Shown: positions 35,097-43,684 of the stretch, piece after piece | Layout: each line of letters opens with the position of its first letter | How positions within the stretch are numbered: position 1 is the stretch's first letter | NCBI GenBank assembly: GCA_004195025.1 | Contig: SGBB01000008.1 | Coordinates: 25,687 to 89,686 of the forward strand | Length of the DNA stretch: 64,000 nt | Direction of reading: 5' to 3' | DNA from: Candidatus Acidulidesulfobacter diazotrophicus | Lineage (GTDB): Bacteria; SZUA-79; Acidulodesulfobacterales; Acidulodesulfobacteraceae | Made by a program: the position numbers and the translations under genes | Notes under the pieces: model-generated | What the model was told of the DNA's origin: nothing | Database searches by the model: none | The model's input: the letters and a program-made list of their open reading frames with translations, nothing else

Positions 35097-35546
35097 TCAT
35101 TCATGTATATGTGCATGCCTCTGCGTTAACGGTTCAAATATCGCTTTTATTCTATTATATTCTATCCCTTTTTTATTTAACCAAACCTCTACCTGACGGC
35201 TATAAAGCATAAAAATACCGTCTTTATTTATTGCTACCGGCAGATGCATATTGCCGATAACATAGGCAATATTAGCCGAAGCGACTAAATCCTTGTGTTT
35301 AATCAAAATTAGATCTTCTTTTTTAGTTTCAACCTCTATATAAGTTGTATCATCTTTGTAAATAATATCCCCGCTGTAAAGTATTGTCCCTGTCGGCAAT
35401 GCAATCCCAATTTCAATGCCGCCTTTTGATACGATACGCTGGCGGGATTTTCTCCGCTCTTCCCAATCAAGGACTATAACATCTTTATTTTTACCGTTAA
35501 CATCTACATTTGACAATATTTGATTTACCACCACAAAGTTACTCAC
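35097..35546 (-). CDS. ureE: Urease accessory metallochaperone UreE
   Basis: A 149-residue nickel-binding dimer that loads UreG. It has the two-domain UreE pattern (LDWEERRKSRQRIVSKGGIE in the peptide-binding domain; YVIGNMHLPVAINKDGI in the metal domain, where the central metal-binding histidine is found). The C-terminus is a short histidine tail, RHAHIHE, rather than the long His-rich tail of some homologues. It lies between ureC and ureF. Confidence 0.94.
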   Translation of the reverse strand: MSNFVVVNQILSNVDVNGKNKDVIVLDWEERRKSRQRIVSKGGIEIGIALPTGTILYSGDIIYKDDTTYIEVETKKEDLILIKHKDLVASANIAYVIGNMHLPVAINKDGIFMLYSRQVEVWLNKKGIEYNRIKAIFEPLTQRHAHIHE

Positions 35547-35734
35547 GCCGTAATCCCTTAAAATATAATAAACATAATATATTAAATTAAAACATTATAT
35601 AAAAATTGAATAATAAATACATTGTATAATAATAATATAATAAATATATTATCTATCATAAAATTAACAAAAACAATAACAATAACAACGCATAAAAAAA
35701 TAATATAGTAATACATTATCCGCTGAAGAACGCT

Positions 35735-37453
35735 TTAAAATAAAAAATATCTTTGCGCCATTGGTAAAATAGATGCGGGTTCAGACGTAATCACTTTCTT
35801 ATCTGCTTTGACTATGTATGTCTCTGGATCTACCGCTATAGACGGAAGATAGGAATTATTTATCATATTTTTTTTCCCGATATTGCGGCAGTTCTTCACG
35901 TAAGCTATTTTTTTTTGCAATCCTAATTTTTGCGCCGTTTTATTATCATAAGCAGCCTTTGATATAAAAGTATAGGATGTGGAATATACCGCCTTCCCGA
36001 AAGCCCCGAACATAGGTCTTAAAACCATAGGTTGCGAAGTCGGTATAGAAGCATTGGCATCGCCCATCTGAGCAAATGCAATAAAACCGCCTTTTATAAT
36101 CATAAAAGGTTTCACTCCAAAGAATGCAGGCTCCCAAAGCACTATATCGGCAAGTTTCCCAACTTCTATCGAACCCACATAATCTGCTATCCCATGTGCT
36201 ATTGCAGGATTTACCGTATATTTGGCTACATACCTTTTTACCCTGAAGTTATCATTATCGCCTTTTTCTTCTTTTAATCTGCCAAACTCCTTCTTCATCT
36301 TATCTGCCGTCTGCCATGTTCTTATTATAACTTCGCCAACTCTGCCCATAGCCTGCGAATCGGAAGACATCATACTAATTGCCCCCACATCATGCAGCAC
36401 ATCTTCAGCCGCAATAGTCTCCGCCCTTATCCTTGAATCTGCAAAGGCGACATCTTCAGGTACATTAGGATCAAGATGATGACATACCATAAGCATATCT
36501 AAATGCTCATCCATAGTGTTGATTGTAAATGGCATAGTAGGACTTGTTGAAGACGGTAATACATTTGGTAAGCCGCATACTTTTATAATATCAGGCGCAT
36601 GCCCGCCTCCGGCTCCTTCCGTATGATAAGTGTGTATAGTCCTTCCTTTAAACGCTGTTATCGTATCTTCTACAAATCCTGCCTCATTGAGCGTATCCGT
36701 GTGTATAGCCACCTGAACATCATAACGGTCAGCTACGGAAAGACACGCATCTATGTTTGACGGCGTTGTACCCCAATCTTCATGCAGCTTTAAACCTATC
36801 GCTCCCGCTTCAATCTGCTCCCCTAAAGACTCAGGGTTTGCACTATTCCCTTTGCCGAGAAATCCCATGTTTATAGGAAATTCCTCCGCAGATTCAAGCA
36901 TTCTTTGAATATTCCACTTGCCGGGGGTGCAAGTAGTCGCATTAGTACCTGTAGCAGGACCTGTACCTCCGCCAATCATCGTGGTAATACCTGAACATAA
37001 TGCCTGTTCAATTTGCTGCGGCGCTATAAAATGCACGTGCGAATCAATACCGCCCGGCGTTACAATCATATTTTCGCCTGATATAACTTCCGTAGAAGCA
37101 CCGATTATCATATTAGGACTAACCATATCCATGGTATCGGGGTTGCCTGCTTTACCGATGCCGAAAATCTTTCCGTCTTTGATTCCTATATCAGATTTTA
37201 CTACACCCCAATGGTCTAATATAATCACATTTGTGATAACCATATCTAATGCATTTCCATCACTTGTGATTCTTGCGGATTGTCCCATACCGTCTCTAAC
37301 TACCTTGCCCCCGCCAAATTTAGCCTCATCGCCGTAATTAGTAAAATCTTTTTCAATCTCAACAAATAAATTCGTATCGGCGAGCCTTACTTTGTCGCAG
37401 ACGGTAGGACCATACATATCCGCATACTGCTTTCTTTTTATTTTTACTGTCAT
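35735..37453 (-). CDS. ureC: Urease alpha (catalytic) subunit
   Basis: Catalytic subunit (572 residues) of the nickel urease that splits urea to ammonia and carbamate. The carbamylated lysine lies in [19 protein letters not shown]; nickel ligands are in [14 protein letters not shown] and in the histidine segments [11 protein letters not shown] and [13 protein letters not shown]. The mobile-flap cysteine and histidine are in [20 protein letters not shown]. Length is standard. It lies 3 bp after ureB. Confidence 0.99.
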   Translation of the reverse strand: MTVKIKRKQYADMYGPTVCDKVRLADTNLFVEIEKDFTNYGDEAKFGGGKVVRDGMGQSARITSDGNALDMVITNVIILDHWGVVKSDIGIKDGKIFGIGKAGNPDTMDMVSPNMIIGASTEVISGENMIVTPGGIDSHVHFIAPQQIEQALCSGITTMIGGGTGPATGTNATTCTPGKWNIQRMLESAEEFPINMGFLGKGNSANPESLGEQIEAGAIGLKLHEDWGTTPSNIDACLSVADRYDVQVAIHTDTLNEAGFVEDTITAFKGRTIHTYHTEGAGGGHAPDIIKVCGLPNVLPSSTSPTMPFTINTMDEHLDMLMVCHHLDPNVPEDVAFADSRIRAETIAAEDVLHDVGAISMMSSDSQAMGRVGEVIIRTWQTADKMKKEFGRLKEEKGDNDNFRVKRYVAKYTVNPAIAHGIADYVGSIEVGKLADIVLWEPAFFGVKPFMIIKGGFIAFAQMGDANASIPTSQPMVLRPMFGAFGKAVYSTSYTFISKAAYDNKTAQKLGLQKKIAYVKNCRNIGKKNMINNSYLPSIAVDPETYIVKADKKVITSEPASILPMAQRYFLF

Positions 37454-37456
37454 TAA

Positions 37457-37843
37457 TCAAATACCTTTAAATTTAAATTTTTTAGCATTCTTAATTGCAT
37501 TTTTTTTAACTGTTACATCAGTGATTAAACCATTTGTAAGACCATTAAACCCATACGCAATCCTGTTTCCGCCAAAATCTACAAGTTCTACTTCTTTATA
37601 TTCGCCCGGTTCAAATCTTATTGCCGTACCCGCAGGTATATTTAACCGCATACCATATCCGTCAAGTCTGAAAAAATCAAGCGCCTTATTAACTTCAAAA
37701 AAATGATAATGCGATCCCACCTGTATAGGTCTATCTCCCGTATTTGAAACAACAACCTTTACAATTTTTCTTCCTTTATTAATCTCTATAGAAGCATCCT
37801 TTAAAATGTATTCGCCCGGTACCATATATATCCTCCCTGTCAT
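37457..37843 (-). CDS. ureB: Urease beta subunit
   Basis: Structural subunit of urease, 128 residues. It starts [20 protein letters not shown] and has [16 protein letters not shown] and [20 protein letters not shown]. The C-terminus has about 20 extra Lys/Asn-rich residues compared with common 101-110-residue forms. It is separate from ureA (not fused as in Helicobacter), 158 bp downstream of it. Confidence 0.97.
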   Translation of the reverse strand: MTGRIYMVPGEYILKDASIEINKGRKIVKVVVSNTGDRPIQVGSHYHFFEVNKALDFFRLDGYGMRLNIPAGTAIRFEPGEYKEVELVDFGGNRIAYGFNGLTNGLITDVTVKKNAIKNAKKFKFKGI

Positions 37844-38001
37844 CTTGTAGGGTTATTAACCTCAAGTATTAGCTGTAAATACTGCAACGCAAGCCGCCAC
37901 ATAAACTATTTCTGCTATCTTATTGGATTACATAATATCTTATATTATTTTTATTAATTTTACCTTTGAATTTCTAACAACTATAAACTATCCCCCCCCC
38001 A
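37844..38001. other. ureA-ureB spacer with G9 tract and partial duplication of the ureA end
   Basis: Right after the ureA stop the coding strand has a run of nine G (C9 at 37992-38000). Farther into the spacer, TCTTATTGGATTA (about 37919-37931) repeats the last codons of ureA (38006-38020). The spacer therefore looks like a degraded duplication of the ureA 3' end plus a homopolymer tract prone to slippage. It is long for an internal operon gap. Confidence 0.6.
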
Positions 38002-38304
38002 TCATCTTATTGGATTATGCACTGTAACAAGTTTTGTTCCATCAGGAAAAGTGCCTTCTACATGTATCTCTTTTATCATATCAGCTACACCTTCCATTAC
38101 ATCTTCTTCTCTTAAAATTGTTGCTCCGTATCGCATTAATTCCGAAACTGTTTTGCCTTGCCTTATGCCTTTCTGTATATGAGATGTAATAAGCGCTACC
38201 GCCTCAGGATAATTAAGTTTAAGTCCCTCGTCTTTCCTTTCCTGCGCTAGATTTCCTGCCACATATATCAATAATTGATCCTTTTCTTTTGGCGTCAGAT
38301 ACAT
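38002..38304 (-). CDS. ureA: Urease gamma subunit
   Basis: Smallest structural urease subunit, 100 residues. It begins [20 protein letters not shown] and has [25 protein letters not shown] and the C-terminal [16 protein letters not shown]. It is the first urease structural gene, 19 bp downstream of urtE, which makes transport and hydrolysis one transcription unit. Length is standard. Confidence 0.98.
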   Translation of the reverse strand: MYLTPKEKDQLLIYVAGNLAQERKDEGLKLNYPEAVALITSHIQKGIRQGKTVSELMRYGATILREEDVMEGVADMIKEIHVEGTFPDGTKLVTVHNPIR

Positions 38305-38323
38305 ATTATTATTATCTCCTAAC

Positions 38324-39019
38324 CTAAATAGTTAAATATTTCTTAATATCATCCTTATTAAACTTATTTCTGTCACTTCTAAAAACAATGGTTCCTTTTT
38401 CCATCACATAACAATAGTCCGATAACCGCAAAGCAAAATCCATATACTGTTCTACGAGTAAAATTGATGTGGTTTTTTGTCCTTTTATCAACTTAATTAT
38501 ATTTTCTATCTCTAAAACTATGGACGGCTGAATACCTTCAGTAGGTTCATCCATAAGTATCAAGTCAGGATTGGATGCAAGCGCGCGTGCTATTGCAAGT
38601 TGCTGTTGTTGTCCGCCGCTAAGTTCGCCCCCGTTTTTATTTAACATTTTTTTCAAAAAAGGGAACATTTCATAAATGCGTTGAAGCATTTCATTAGAAT
38701 AGTTATGCTTAGCCTCAAAACCTAAAATAATATTTTCATAAACCGTTAGATATGGAAATATTTCTCTTCCTTGAGGCACATAGCTTATCCCTTTTCTTGC
38801 TCTTTTATCTATTGAAATATGTGTTATATCTTCATCATTGAAAGAAATTGTCCCTGATTTAACGTTAATCAAACCGATTATAGTTTTCAAAAAAGTAGTT
38901 TTGCCTACACCGTTACGCCCCATTAATGCTACAACACTGCCTTTTGGTATCTCTAAATCCACATCTCTGAGTATTTGGGTATCTTTATAACCTGCATTAA
39001 TACACTTAATATTAAGCAT
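38324..39019 (-). CDS. urtE: Urea ABC transporter ATPase UrtE
   Basis: LivF-type ATPase of the urea importer, 231 residues. Walker [17 protein letters not shown], signature [17 protein letters not shown] and Walker [11 protein letters not shown] are visible. I prefer the ATG at 39017-39019, inside ATGCTTAA where it overlaps the urtD stop by 8 bp with GAGGAG about 9 nt upstream. A TTG 21 bp farther upstream (39040) would give a longer frame without better support. Confidence 0.95.
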   Translation of the reverse strand: MLNIKCINAGYKDTQILRDVDLEIPKGSVVALMGRNGVGKTTFLKTIIGLINVKSGTISFNDEDITHISIDKRARKGISYVPQGREIFPYLTVYENIILGFEAKHNYSNEMLQRIYEMFPFLKKMLNKNGGELSGGQQQQLAIARALASNPDLILMDEPTEGIQPSIVLEIENIIKLIKGQKTTSILLVEQYMDFALRLSDYCYVMEKGTIVFRSDRNKFNKDDIKKYLTI

Positions 39020-39770
39020 CTTCCTCTGCTCCTCTGCCAAGATACACGTCTATAACTGTTTGATCATTCCTGACATATTCAAAAGAACCCTCGCATAATA
39101 TACTGCCTTCATGGAGAACAGTAACTCTTTCTCCAAATTTTTCAACAAAATTCATATCATGTTCAACAATAAGCACCGACATATCTTTGGCTAAATCTTT
39201 AAGCAATTCCCCTGTTTTATCCCTTTCTGAACCTGTCATACCCGCCACAGGTTCATCTACCAGCAAAAGTTTTGGCGATTGAAGCATTGTCATCCCGATT
39301 TCAAGCCACTGCTTTTCTCCATGCGACAGCAAACCTGCATATTGCAATTTTTTATCTATTAAATTAATTCTTTCCATAACTTCATATATGTAATTTTCAG
39401 ATTTTTTATCTATTTTATTAAATATAGAAGAAAATATCCCTTTATTTTTTTTATGCGCAAGAGTCATGTTTTCAATAACGGTTAGCTGCTCAAATACGGA
39501 AGGTGTTTGAAATTTTCTTACTATTCCTATCCTTGCTCTTTGATATTCTCTAAGTCCCAAAAGCTCAATGTTTTCTTCAAATATAAAGCTGCCTGAAATT
39601 GGACTAACTTTGCCGCATATTACGTCAAGCAGCGTTGTTTTACCTGCACCGTTAGGACCTATCAAAAAACGAAGTTCTCCTTTATTGACATACAGGCTTA
39701 CTCCGTTTAAAGCCTTAAAACCGTTAAAATCAACAGTTATATTCTCACCGTAAAGTATCGTTCCTGCCAT
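39012..39770 (-). CDS. urtD: Urea ABC transporter ATPase UrtD
   Basis: LivG-type ATPase, 252 residues. Walker A IGPNGAGKTTLLDVICG, signature LLSHGEKQWLEIGMTML, Walker B LLLVDEPVAGMTG and the H-loop SVLIVEHDMNF are all visible; the LSHGEKQWLEIG signature is the usual one for UrtD. It lies between urtC and urtE, with translation coupling to urtE through the short overlap. Confidence 0.95.
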   Translation of the reverse strand: MAGTILYGENITVDFNGFKALNGVSLYVNKGELRFLIGPNGAGKTTLLDVICGKVSPISGSFIFEENIELLGLREYQRARIGIVRKFQTPSVFEQLTVIENMTLAHKKNKGIFSSIFNKIDKKSENYIYEVMERINLIDKKLQYAGLLSHGEKQWLEIGMTMLQSPKLLLVDEPVAGMTGSERDKTGELLKDLAKDMSVLIVEHDMNFVEKFGERVTVLHEGSILCEGSFEYVRNDQTVIDVYLGRGAEEDA

Positions 39771-39794
39771 AATTTATCCTTTAAATAGGTATTA

Positions 39795-40853
39795 CTATTT
39801 CTCTTCATTGAGGTCCTTCAGAAACTTTTTATCAAGATTGACCTGTTCAAAAACCTTATAACGCTTCCAAATTCCCATAATACCGCCGGGGAACACTATC
39901 GTAACTAATATAAAAAGCCCTCCGAGTATATACAACCACCCCTCTGGAAATATTCCGCTAGAAAAAGTTTTTATACCGCTAACAACTATAGCTCCGATGA
40001 TTGCCCCTATTAAAGTTCCTCTTCCTCCGACAGCAACCCATATAACCATTTCTATAGAGAAAAATATACCGAACGTTGCGGGAGAAACAATCCCTATCTG
40101 CGGAACAAAAAGTGCTCCTGCTAACCCCATTATGCCTGCAGAAAGAGTAAAAATAAAAACTTTATATCTTATTGTATCGTAACCAAGAAATTTTAATCTG
40201 TTTTCCCCGTCCCTTATAGCAACAAGAATCTTACCGAGTTGCGAACTTAACATCCATTCAATCAATAAATATATACCGATAAGAACGGCGGCCGTTATTA
40301 AAAATAATCCCCTTATTGTATCGGAAGAACCGAGCGAGTATCCGAACAGCGATTGAAAATCGGTAATACCGCTGCTCCCGCCCGTATAGGATTGTTGAGC
40401 TATAAATACAAGCGAAAACACAAGCGCAAGCGCTTCGGTAAGTATAGAAAAATATACTCCTTTAATATTTGAACGAAATATAGGAACGCTTATAATAACT
40501 GCCAATAGCATAGGTAATATTATAGCCATAGGTATAGCAAACCATGCATTGGCGAATAGGCTCAAGAAATATGGAACGCTTTTAAAACCGCTCCATACCA
40601 TAAAATCAGGTAAAGCACCTGTTTGCAATTTTAAATACATTGCCATACAATATGCCCCGAGGCTGAAAAAAACACCCTGACCAAGGCTTAGTATTCCTGT
40701 ATATCCCCATATAATATCAATCCCAACCGCAATAATTGCAAAAACAAAATATTTGCCAAAAAGATTAACGTAATATATCGGCAAAAATAAAACTACACTT
40801 GCTAAAATTACTAAAAATATTACGATTAAATTTTTTCTTATAAAATTTTCCAT
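39795..40853 (-). CDS. urtC: Urea ABC transporter permease UrtC
   Basis: LivM-type permease of 352 residues with about eight to ten hydrophobic helices. Typical segments are GIDIIWGYTGILSLGQGVFF near the N-terminus and RFLGYDT-like RLKFLGYDTIRYKVFIFTLS. The EAA-like GLAGALFVPQIGIVSP and the EMVIWVAVGGRGTLIGAIIG segment follow. It is 99 bp downstream of urtB in the urea operon. Confidence 0.94.
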   Translation of the reverse strand: MENFIRKNLIVIFLVILASVVLFLPIYYVNLFGKYFVFAIIAVGIDIIWGYTGILSLGQGVFFSLGAYCMAMYLKLQTGALPDFMVWSGFKSVPYFLSLFANAWFAIPMAIILPMLLAVIISVPIFRSNIKGVYFSILTEALALVFSLVFIAQQSYTGGSSGITDFQSLFGYSLGSSDTIRGLFLITAAVLIGIYLLIEWMLSSQLGKILVAIRDGENRLKFLGYDTIRYKVFIFTLSAGIMGLAGALFVPQIGIVSPATFGIFFSIEMVIWVAVGGRGTLIGAIIGAIVVSGIKTFSSGIFPEGWLYILGGLFILVTIVFPGGIMGIWKRYKVFEQVNLDKKFLKDLNEEK

Positions 40854-40952
40854 CGTCTGATTTTACCTTTTACTATCATTATGAATGTCTTAAAAAACAT
40901 TGATCAATAAATGGAATATATGTAATATAATGGCAAATATACAAATTTATAA

Positions 40953-41864
40953 TCAATCAAGAGCTCTATTCCTTAATACAAAAAGCCCCTCGGGTTTCCA
41001 TTGCAATAAAATTATTACAAATATAAATACCAGCGCTCTCCCCATACTTGACGTTGTAATAAATTCAAGATATGGACTGAGCATGCCTATTACTAGCGAC
41101 CCTCCAATAGTGCCTGCCAAGCTTCCTACTCCGCCGAGTACAACGACCATAAATGCATCAACTATATAATGCTCCCCCATTGATGGTCCTATGGGACCAA
41201 GCAAACTCAATGCGCATCCCGCTATTCCTGCAAGACCGCTGCCAAACGCAAAAGTAAATGAATCAATTCTTCCTGTAGGAATGCCGAGGCAAGCACTCAT
41301 ATTTCTATTTTGCATAACAGCCCTAATCTTTCTGCCGCTGTTTGTTCTATATAAATAGCAATAAACTCCAACAATTGCAACTATAGAAAGGCTCAAAATA
41401 AACAGTCTGTTATAAGGTATTTGAAATCCTCCGATTACATGCAAACCGCCGCTAAGCATAACCGGCGTATTTACCACAACATTGTTAGAACCGAATACAT
41501 TTCTTGCCAACTGCTGAAATATAAGGCTTACGCCCCAAGTAGCAAGCATGCTTTCATAAGGCTTTGCATATAAAAATCTTATCAAGCTTTTTTCTAATAT
41601 AAATCCTATAAATCCGGCTGCAAAAAATGCAAAAGGCAAGGCAAGCAAAAAGATAGCAAAACTATCATTGCCTGCATAATGGGCAAATATAATGCCCTGA
41701 ACCACATAAACCATATAGCCGCCAATCATAATAAATCCGCCTATGGCAAAGTTTATAACACCCATTATGCCAAACGTCACGCTGAGACCAAGCCCTACAA
41801 GAAGCAGAATAGAACTTACACTTAGACCGTTTGTCGTAAGCGATAAAAATGTATCAAGCGTCAT
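40953..41864 (-). CDS. urtB: Urea ABC transporter permease UrtB
   Basis: LivH-type permease, 303 residues. It contains LGLSVTFGIMGVINFAIGGF, ESMLATWGVSLIFQQLARNV, IRAVMQNRNMSACLGIPTGR and FGSGLAGIAGCALSLLGPIG, all typical of UrtB. It is at the short end of the family, without the large N-terminal extension some UrtB have. It sits between urtA and urtC. Confidence 0.95.
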   Translation of the reverse strand: MTLDTFLSLTTNGLSVSSILLLVGLGLSVTFGIMGVINFAIGGFIMIGGYMVYVVQGIIFAHYAGNDSFAIFLLALPFAFFAAGFIGFILEKSLIRFLYAKPYESMLATWGVSLIFQQLARNVFGSNNVVVNTPVMLSGGLHVIGGFQIPYNRLFILSLSIVAIVGVYCYLYRTNSGRKIRAVMQNRNMSACLGIPTGRIDSFTFAFGSGLAGIAGCALSLLGPIGPSMGEHYIVDAFMVVVLGGVGSLAGTIGGSLVIGMLSPYLEFITTSSMGRALVFIFVIILLQWKPEGLFVLRNRALD

Positions 41865-42001
41865 AATATTTCTCCAGTCATATTATAATAGTAAACCACG
41901 CATAATTAGGTTACTAATTGAAATTAAAACAACAAAGGCTATCGTATTAAGTTTCATCGGGCATGCAAATATACATGCCCGATATACATCTTATTTTTTT
42001 A

Positions 42002-43288
42002 TTATTTTAAGCAGTTGCCTTCGTAACACCTTTTCCAATTTTTTCTCTTAACTATCACACCCGGAGCAGTTACCTTTTCATCTGATATCAATGAAGGAAA
42101 AGGTTTTGGTCTGACTGATTTTGATGATTTCCATACTATTTTAAATTGACCATTCGGTTCTACCTTTCCAATCAATACTTTTTGCCATGTTTGATTATTT
42201 ATAGGGTCAACTTTAACTAATCCTTGCGGCGCTTTAAAACTTATCCCTCTTATTGCCTGCCTCACTTTATTTATATTAGTAGAATCGGCCTTTTTTACAG
42301 CGGCTGCCCATAAATACACTCCAAAATAACCTGCTTCCATAGGGTTATCTACAACGGCATTTTTTCCAAACTTAGCCTGATAATTTTTAATAAAAGCAGC
42401 GTTACGTTTTGACTTCATGCTCATAAAATAATTCCATGCAGCATAATCGCCGACTAAATATTTAGGACCTATACCTTTTACTTCAACCTCTGCTATACTT
42501 ACCGACATTACAGGAATATCCTTAGGTGTAATCCCTGCCGACATAAGCTGTTTAAAAAATGCCACATTGCTGCTGCCATTTAATGTATTAAATATTACGT
42601 CTGGCTTTGCCGCTTTAATTTTTGTAATAATTGTGCTAAAATCAGTACTGCCGAGCGGGGTGTACTGTTCGCCAACTAATGTCCCGCCTTCAGCTTTTAA
42701 TTGCTCCTTTATAATCATATTTGCTACTCTCGGGAATACATAATTAGAACCGATAAGGTAGAATTTTTTATATCCTTTCTTTAAGAGCCAGCTCACCGCA
42801 GGCATAATCTGTTGATTTGGGGTTGACCCTAGATATATTATATTTTTTGAATCCTCCAACCCTTCATATTGAACGGGGTAAAAAAGCAAATTATCATATT
42901 CCTGCACTACAGGTAACACCGCTTTTCTGCTTGCAGATGTCCAACATCCAAAAATAGCAGACACATGATGCTTTAATATCAGATCTTTTGCTTTTTGGGC
43001 AAAAGTTGACGGATCAGAAGCGCCATCCTCAATAACCGGAACAATTTTCCTTCCAAGCAAACCGCCTTTTGCATTAATTTGGTCAATTGCCAATAATGTT
43101 GCATTTTTAACAGGTATCTCGCTCATAGCCATGGTTCCTGTGAGTGAATGCAAAACACCAACATATATAGGCTTTTTACCTGCCGTTTTAACACTTGAAT
43201 GTTTTCTTAATACAACAAATAAAATGATAACAACAAGTATTATGACGCCTATTGAAATAACATATTTCAGATTTTTTTTTGCCGGCAT
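42002..43288 (-). CDS. urtA: Urea ABC transporter substrate-binding protein UrtA
   Basis: Periplasmic urea receptor of 428 residues. A hydrophobic N-terminal segment (about residues 8-27) with no lipobox cysteine suggests a membrane-anchored or signal-anchor form. The mature part has IYVGVLHSLTGTMAMSEIPV, LYPVQYEGLEDSKNIIYLGS, IFNTLNGSSNVAFFKQL and the C-terminal HWqkVLIGK-like QTWQKVLIGKVEPNGQF. A GGAGGA site precedes the ATG. It is the first gene of urtABCDE-ureABCEFGD and follows a sigma-54 promoter. Confidence 0.95.
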   Translation of the reverse strand: MPAKKNLKYVISIGVIILVVIILFVVLRKHSSVKTAGKKPIYVGVLHSLTGTMAMSEIPVKNATLLAIDQINAKGGLLGRKIVPVIEDGASDPSTFAQKAKDLILKHHVSAIFGCWTSASRKAVLPVVQEYDNLLFYPVQYEGLEDSKNIIYLGSTPNQQIMPAVSWLLKKGYKKFYLIGSNYVFPRVANMIIKEQLKAEGGTLVGEQYTPLGSTDFSTIITKIKAAKPDVIFNTLNGSSNVAFFKQLMSAGITPKDIPVMSVSIAEVEVKGIGPKYLVGDYAAWNYFMSMKSKRNAAFIKNYQAKFGKNAVVDNPMEAGYFGVYLWAAAVKKADSTNINKVRQAIRGISFKAPQGLVKVDPINNQTWQKVLIGKVEPNGQFKIVWKSSKSVRPKPFPSLISDEKVTAPGVIVKRKNWKRCYEGNCLK

Positions 43289-43406
43289 CTTTTTCTTCCT
43301 CCATTGTAAAACTAAATTAAAGTTTAAAGTTTTTTAATTTTTCAAAATCAAATTAAATATAATCATATATAATATAAGTATAATTAAAATTATTTATTCA
43401 AAATAT

Positions 43407-43422
43407 TGCAAAATATATGCCA
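43407..43422 (-). promoter_or_regulatory. Sigma-54 (-24/-12) promoter of the urt-ure operon
   Basis: Read on the minus strand, the sequence is TGGCATATATTTTGCA. It has the GG and GC dinucleotides exactly 10 bp apart and matches both conserved halves (TGGCA and TTGCA) of the RpoN consensus. Transcription would start near 43396, leaving a leader of about 108 nt before the urtA ATG. RpoN control, activated by an NtrC-type protein under nitrogen limitation, fits a urea uptake and urease operon. Confidence 0.8.
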
Positions 43423-43537
43423 AATGAATTAAATTAATTGGCTATCGTTAAAAAACACCTGCAATGCTCTAATTTTCATTTTTATAAATTATTATTATTA
43501 TATAAATATTTATGCCTGAATAAATTTTTACTAAAAG

Positions 43538-43556
43538 ATGCTTAATAATTAAGCAT
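43538..43556. promoter_or_regulatory. 19-bp perfect palindrome upstream of the urt promoter
   Basis: ATGCTTAATAATTAAGCAT is a perfect dyad around a central A. It is about 130 bp upstream of the sigma-54 -12 element, a usual distance for an enhancer-binding activator. On the minus strand it is also followed by CTTTTAG, so it could instead act as a weak terminator for the CRISPR transcript. It does not match the textbook NtrC site. Confidence 0.5.
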
Positions 43557-43684
43557 GCATCTAAATACTGCCTCATTTTTAAACAAAATTAATTTATTAT
43601 ATATACGTTATATGTTTATCCATACATAATAGAATTTGGTTTCAATTCCATATTGGGCGGTTCTATTTCAGAAGGAATGTATAG

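Larger units (their letters stand above)
43289..43684. other. Regulatory spacer between the CRISPR array and urtA
   Basis: A 396-bp non-coding AT-rich region upstream of urtA (minus strand) and downstream of the CRISPR array transcript. It holds the sigma-54 promoter (43407-43422) and the palindrome (43538-43556), listed separately. At 43639-43646 GTTTCAAT repeats the first eight bases of the CRISPR repeat out of phase with the array, possibly a worn terminal repeat. No gene is visible. Confidence 0.6.

Noticed and set aside
36918..37337. 139-codon plus-strand open frame opposite ureC
   Set aside because: Shadow of the conserved ureC frame, with no independent signal of coding.
39020..39040. 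TTG start for UrtE adding seven residues
   Set aside because: The ATG overlapping the urtD stop has a well-placed GAGGAG and gives the usual LivF-type N-terminus.
43289..43684. A canonical NtrC binding site ahead of urtA
   Set aside because: I looked for the GCAC-N5-GTGC-type site and did not find a convincing match; only the AT-rich palindrome is present.
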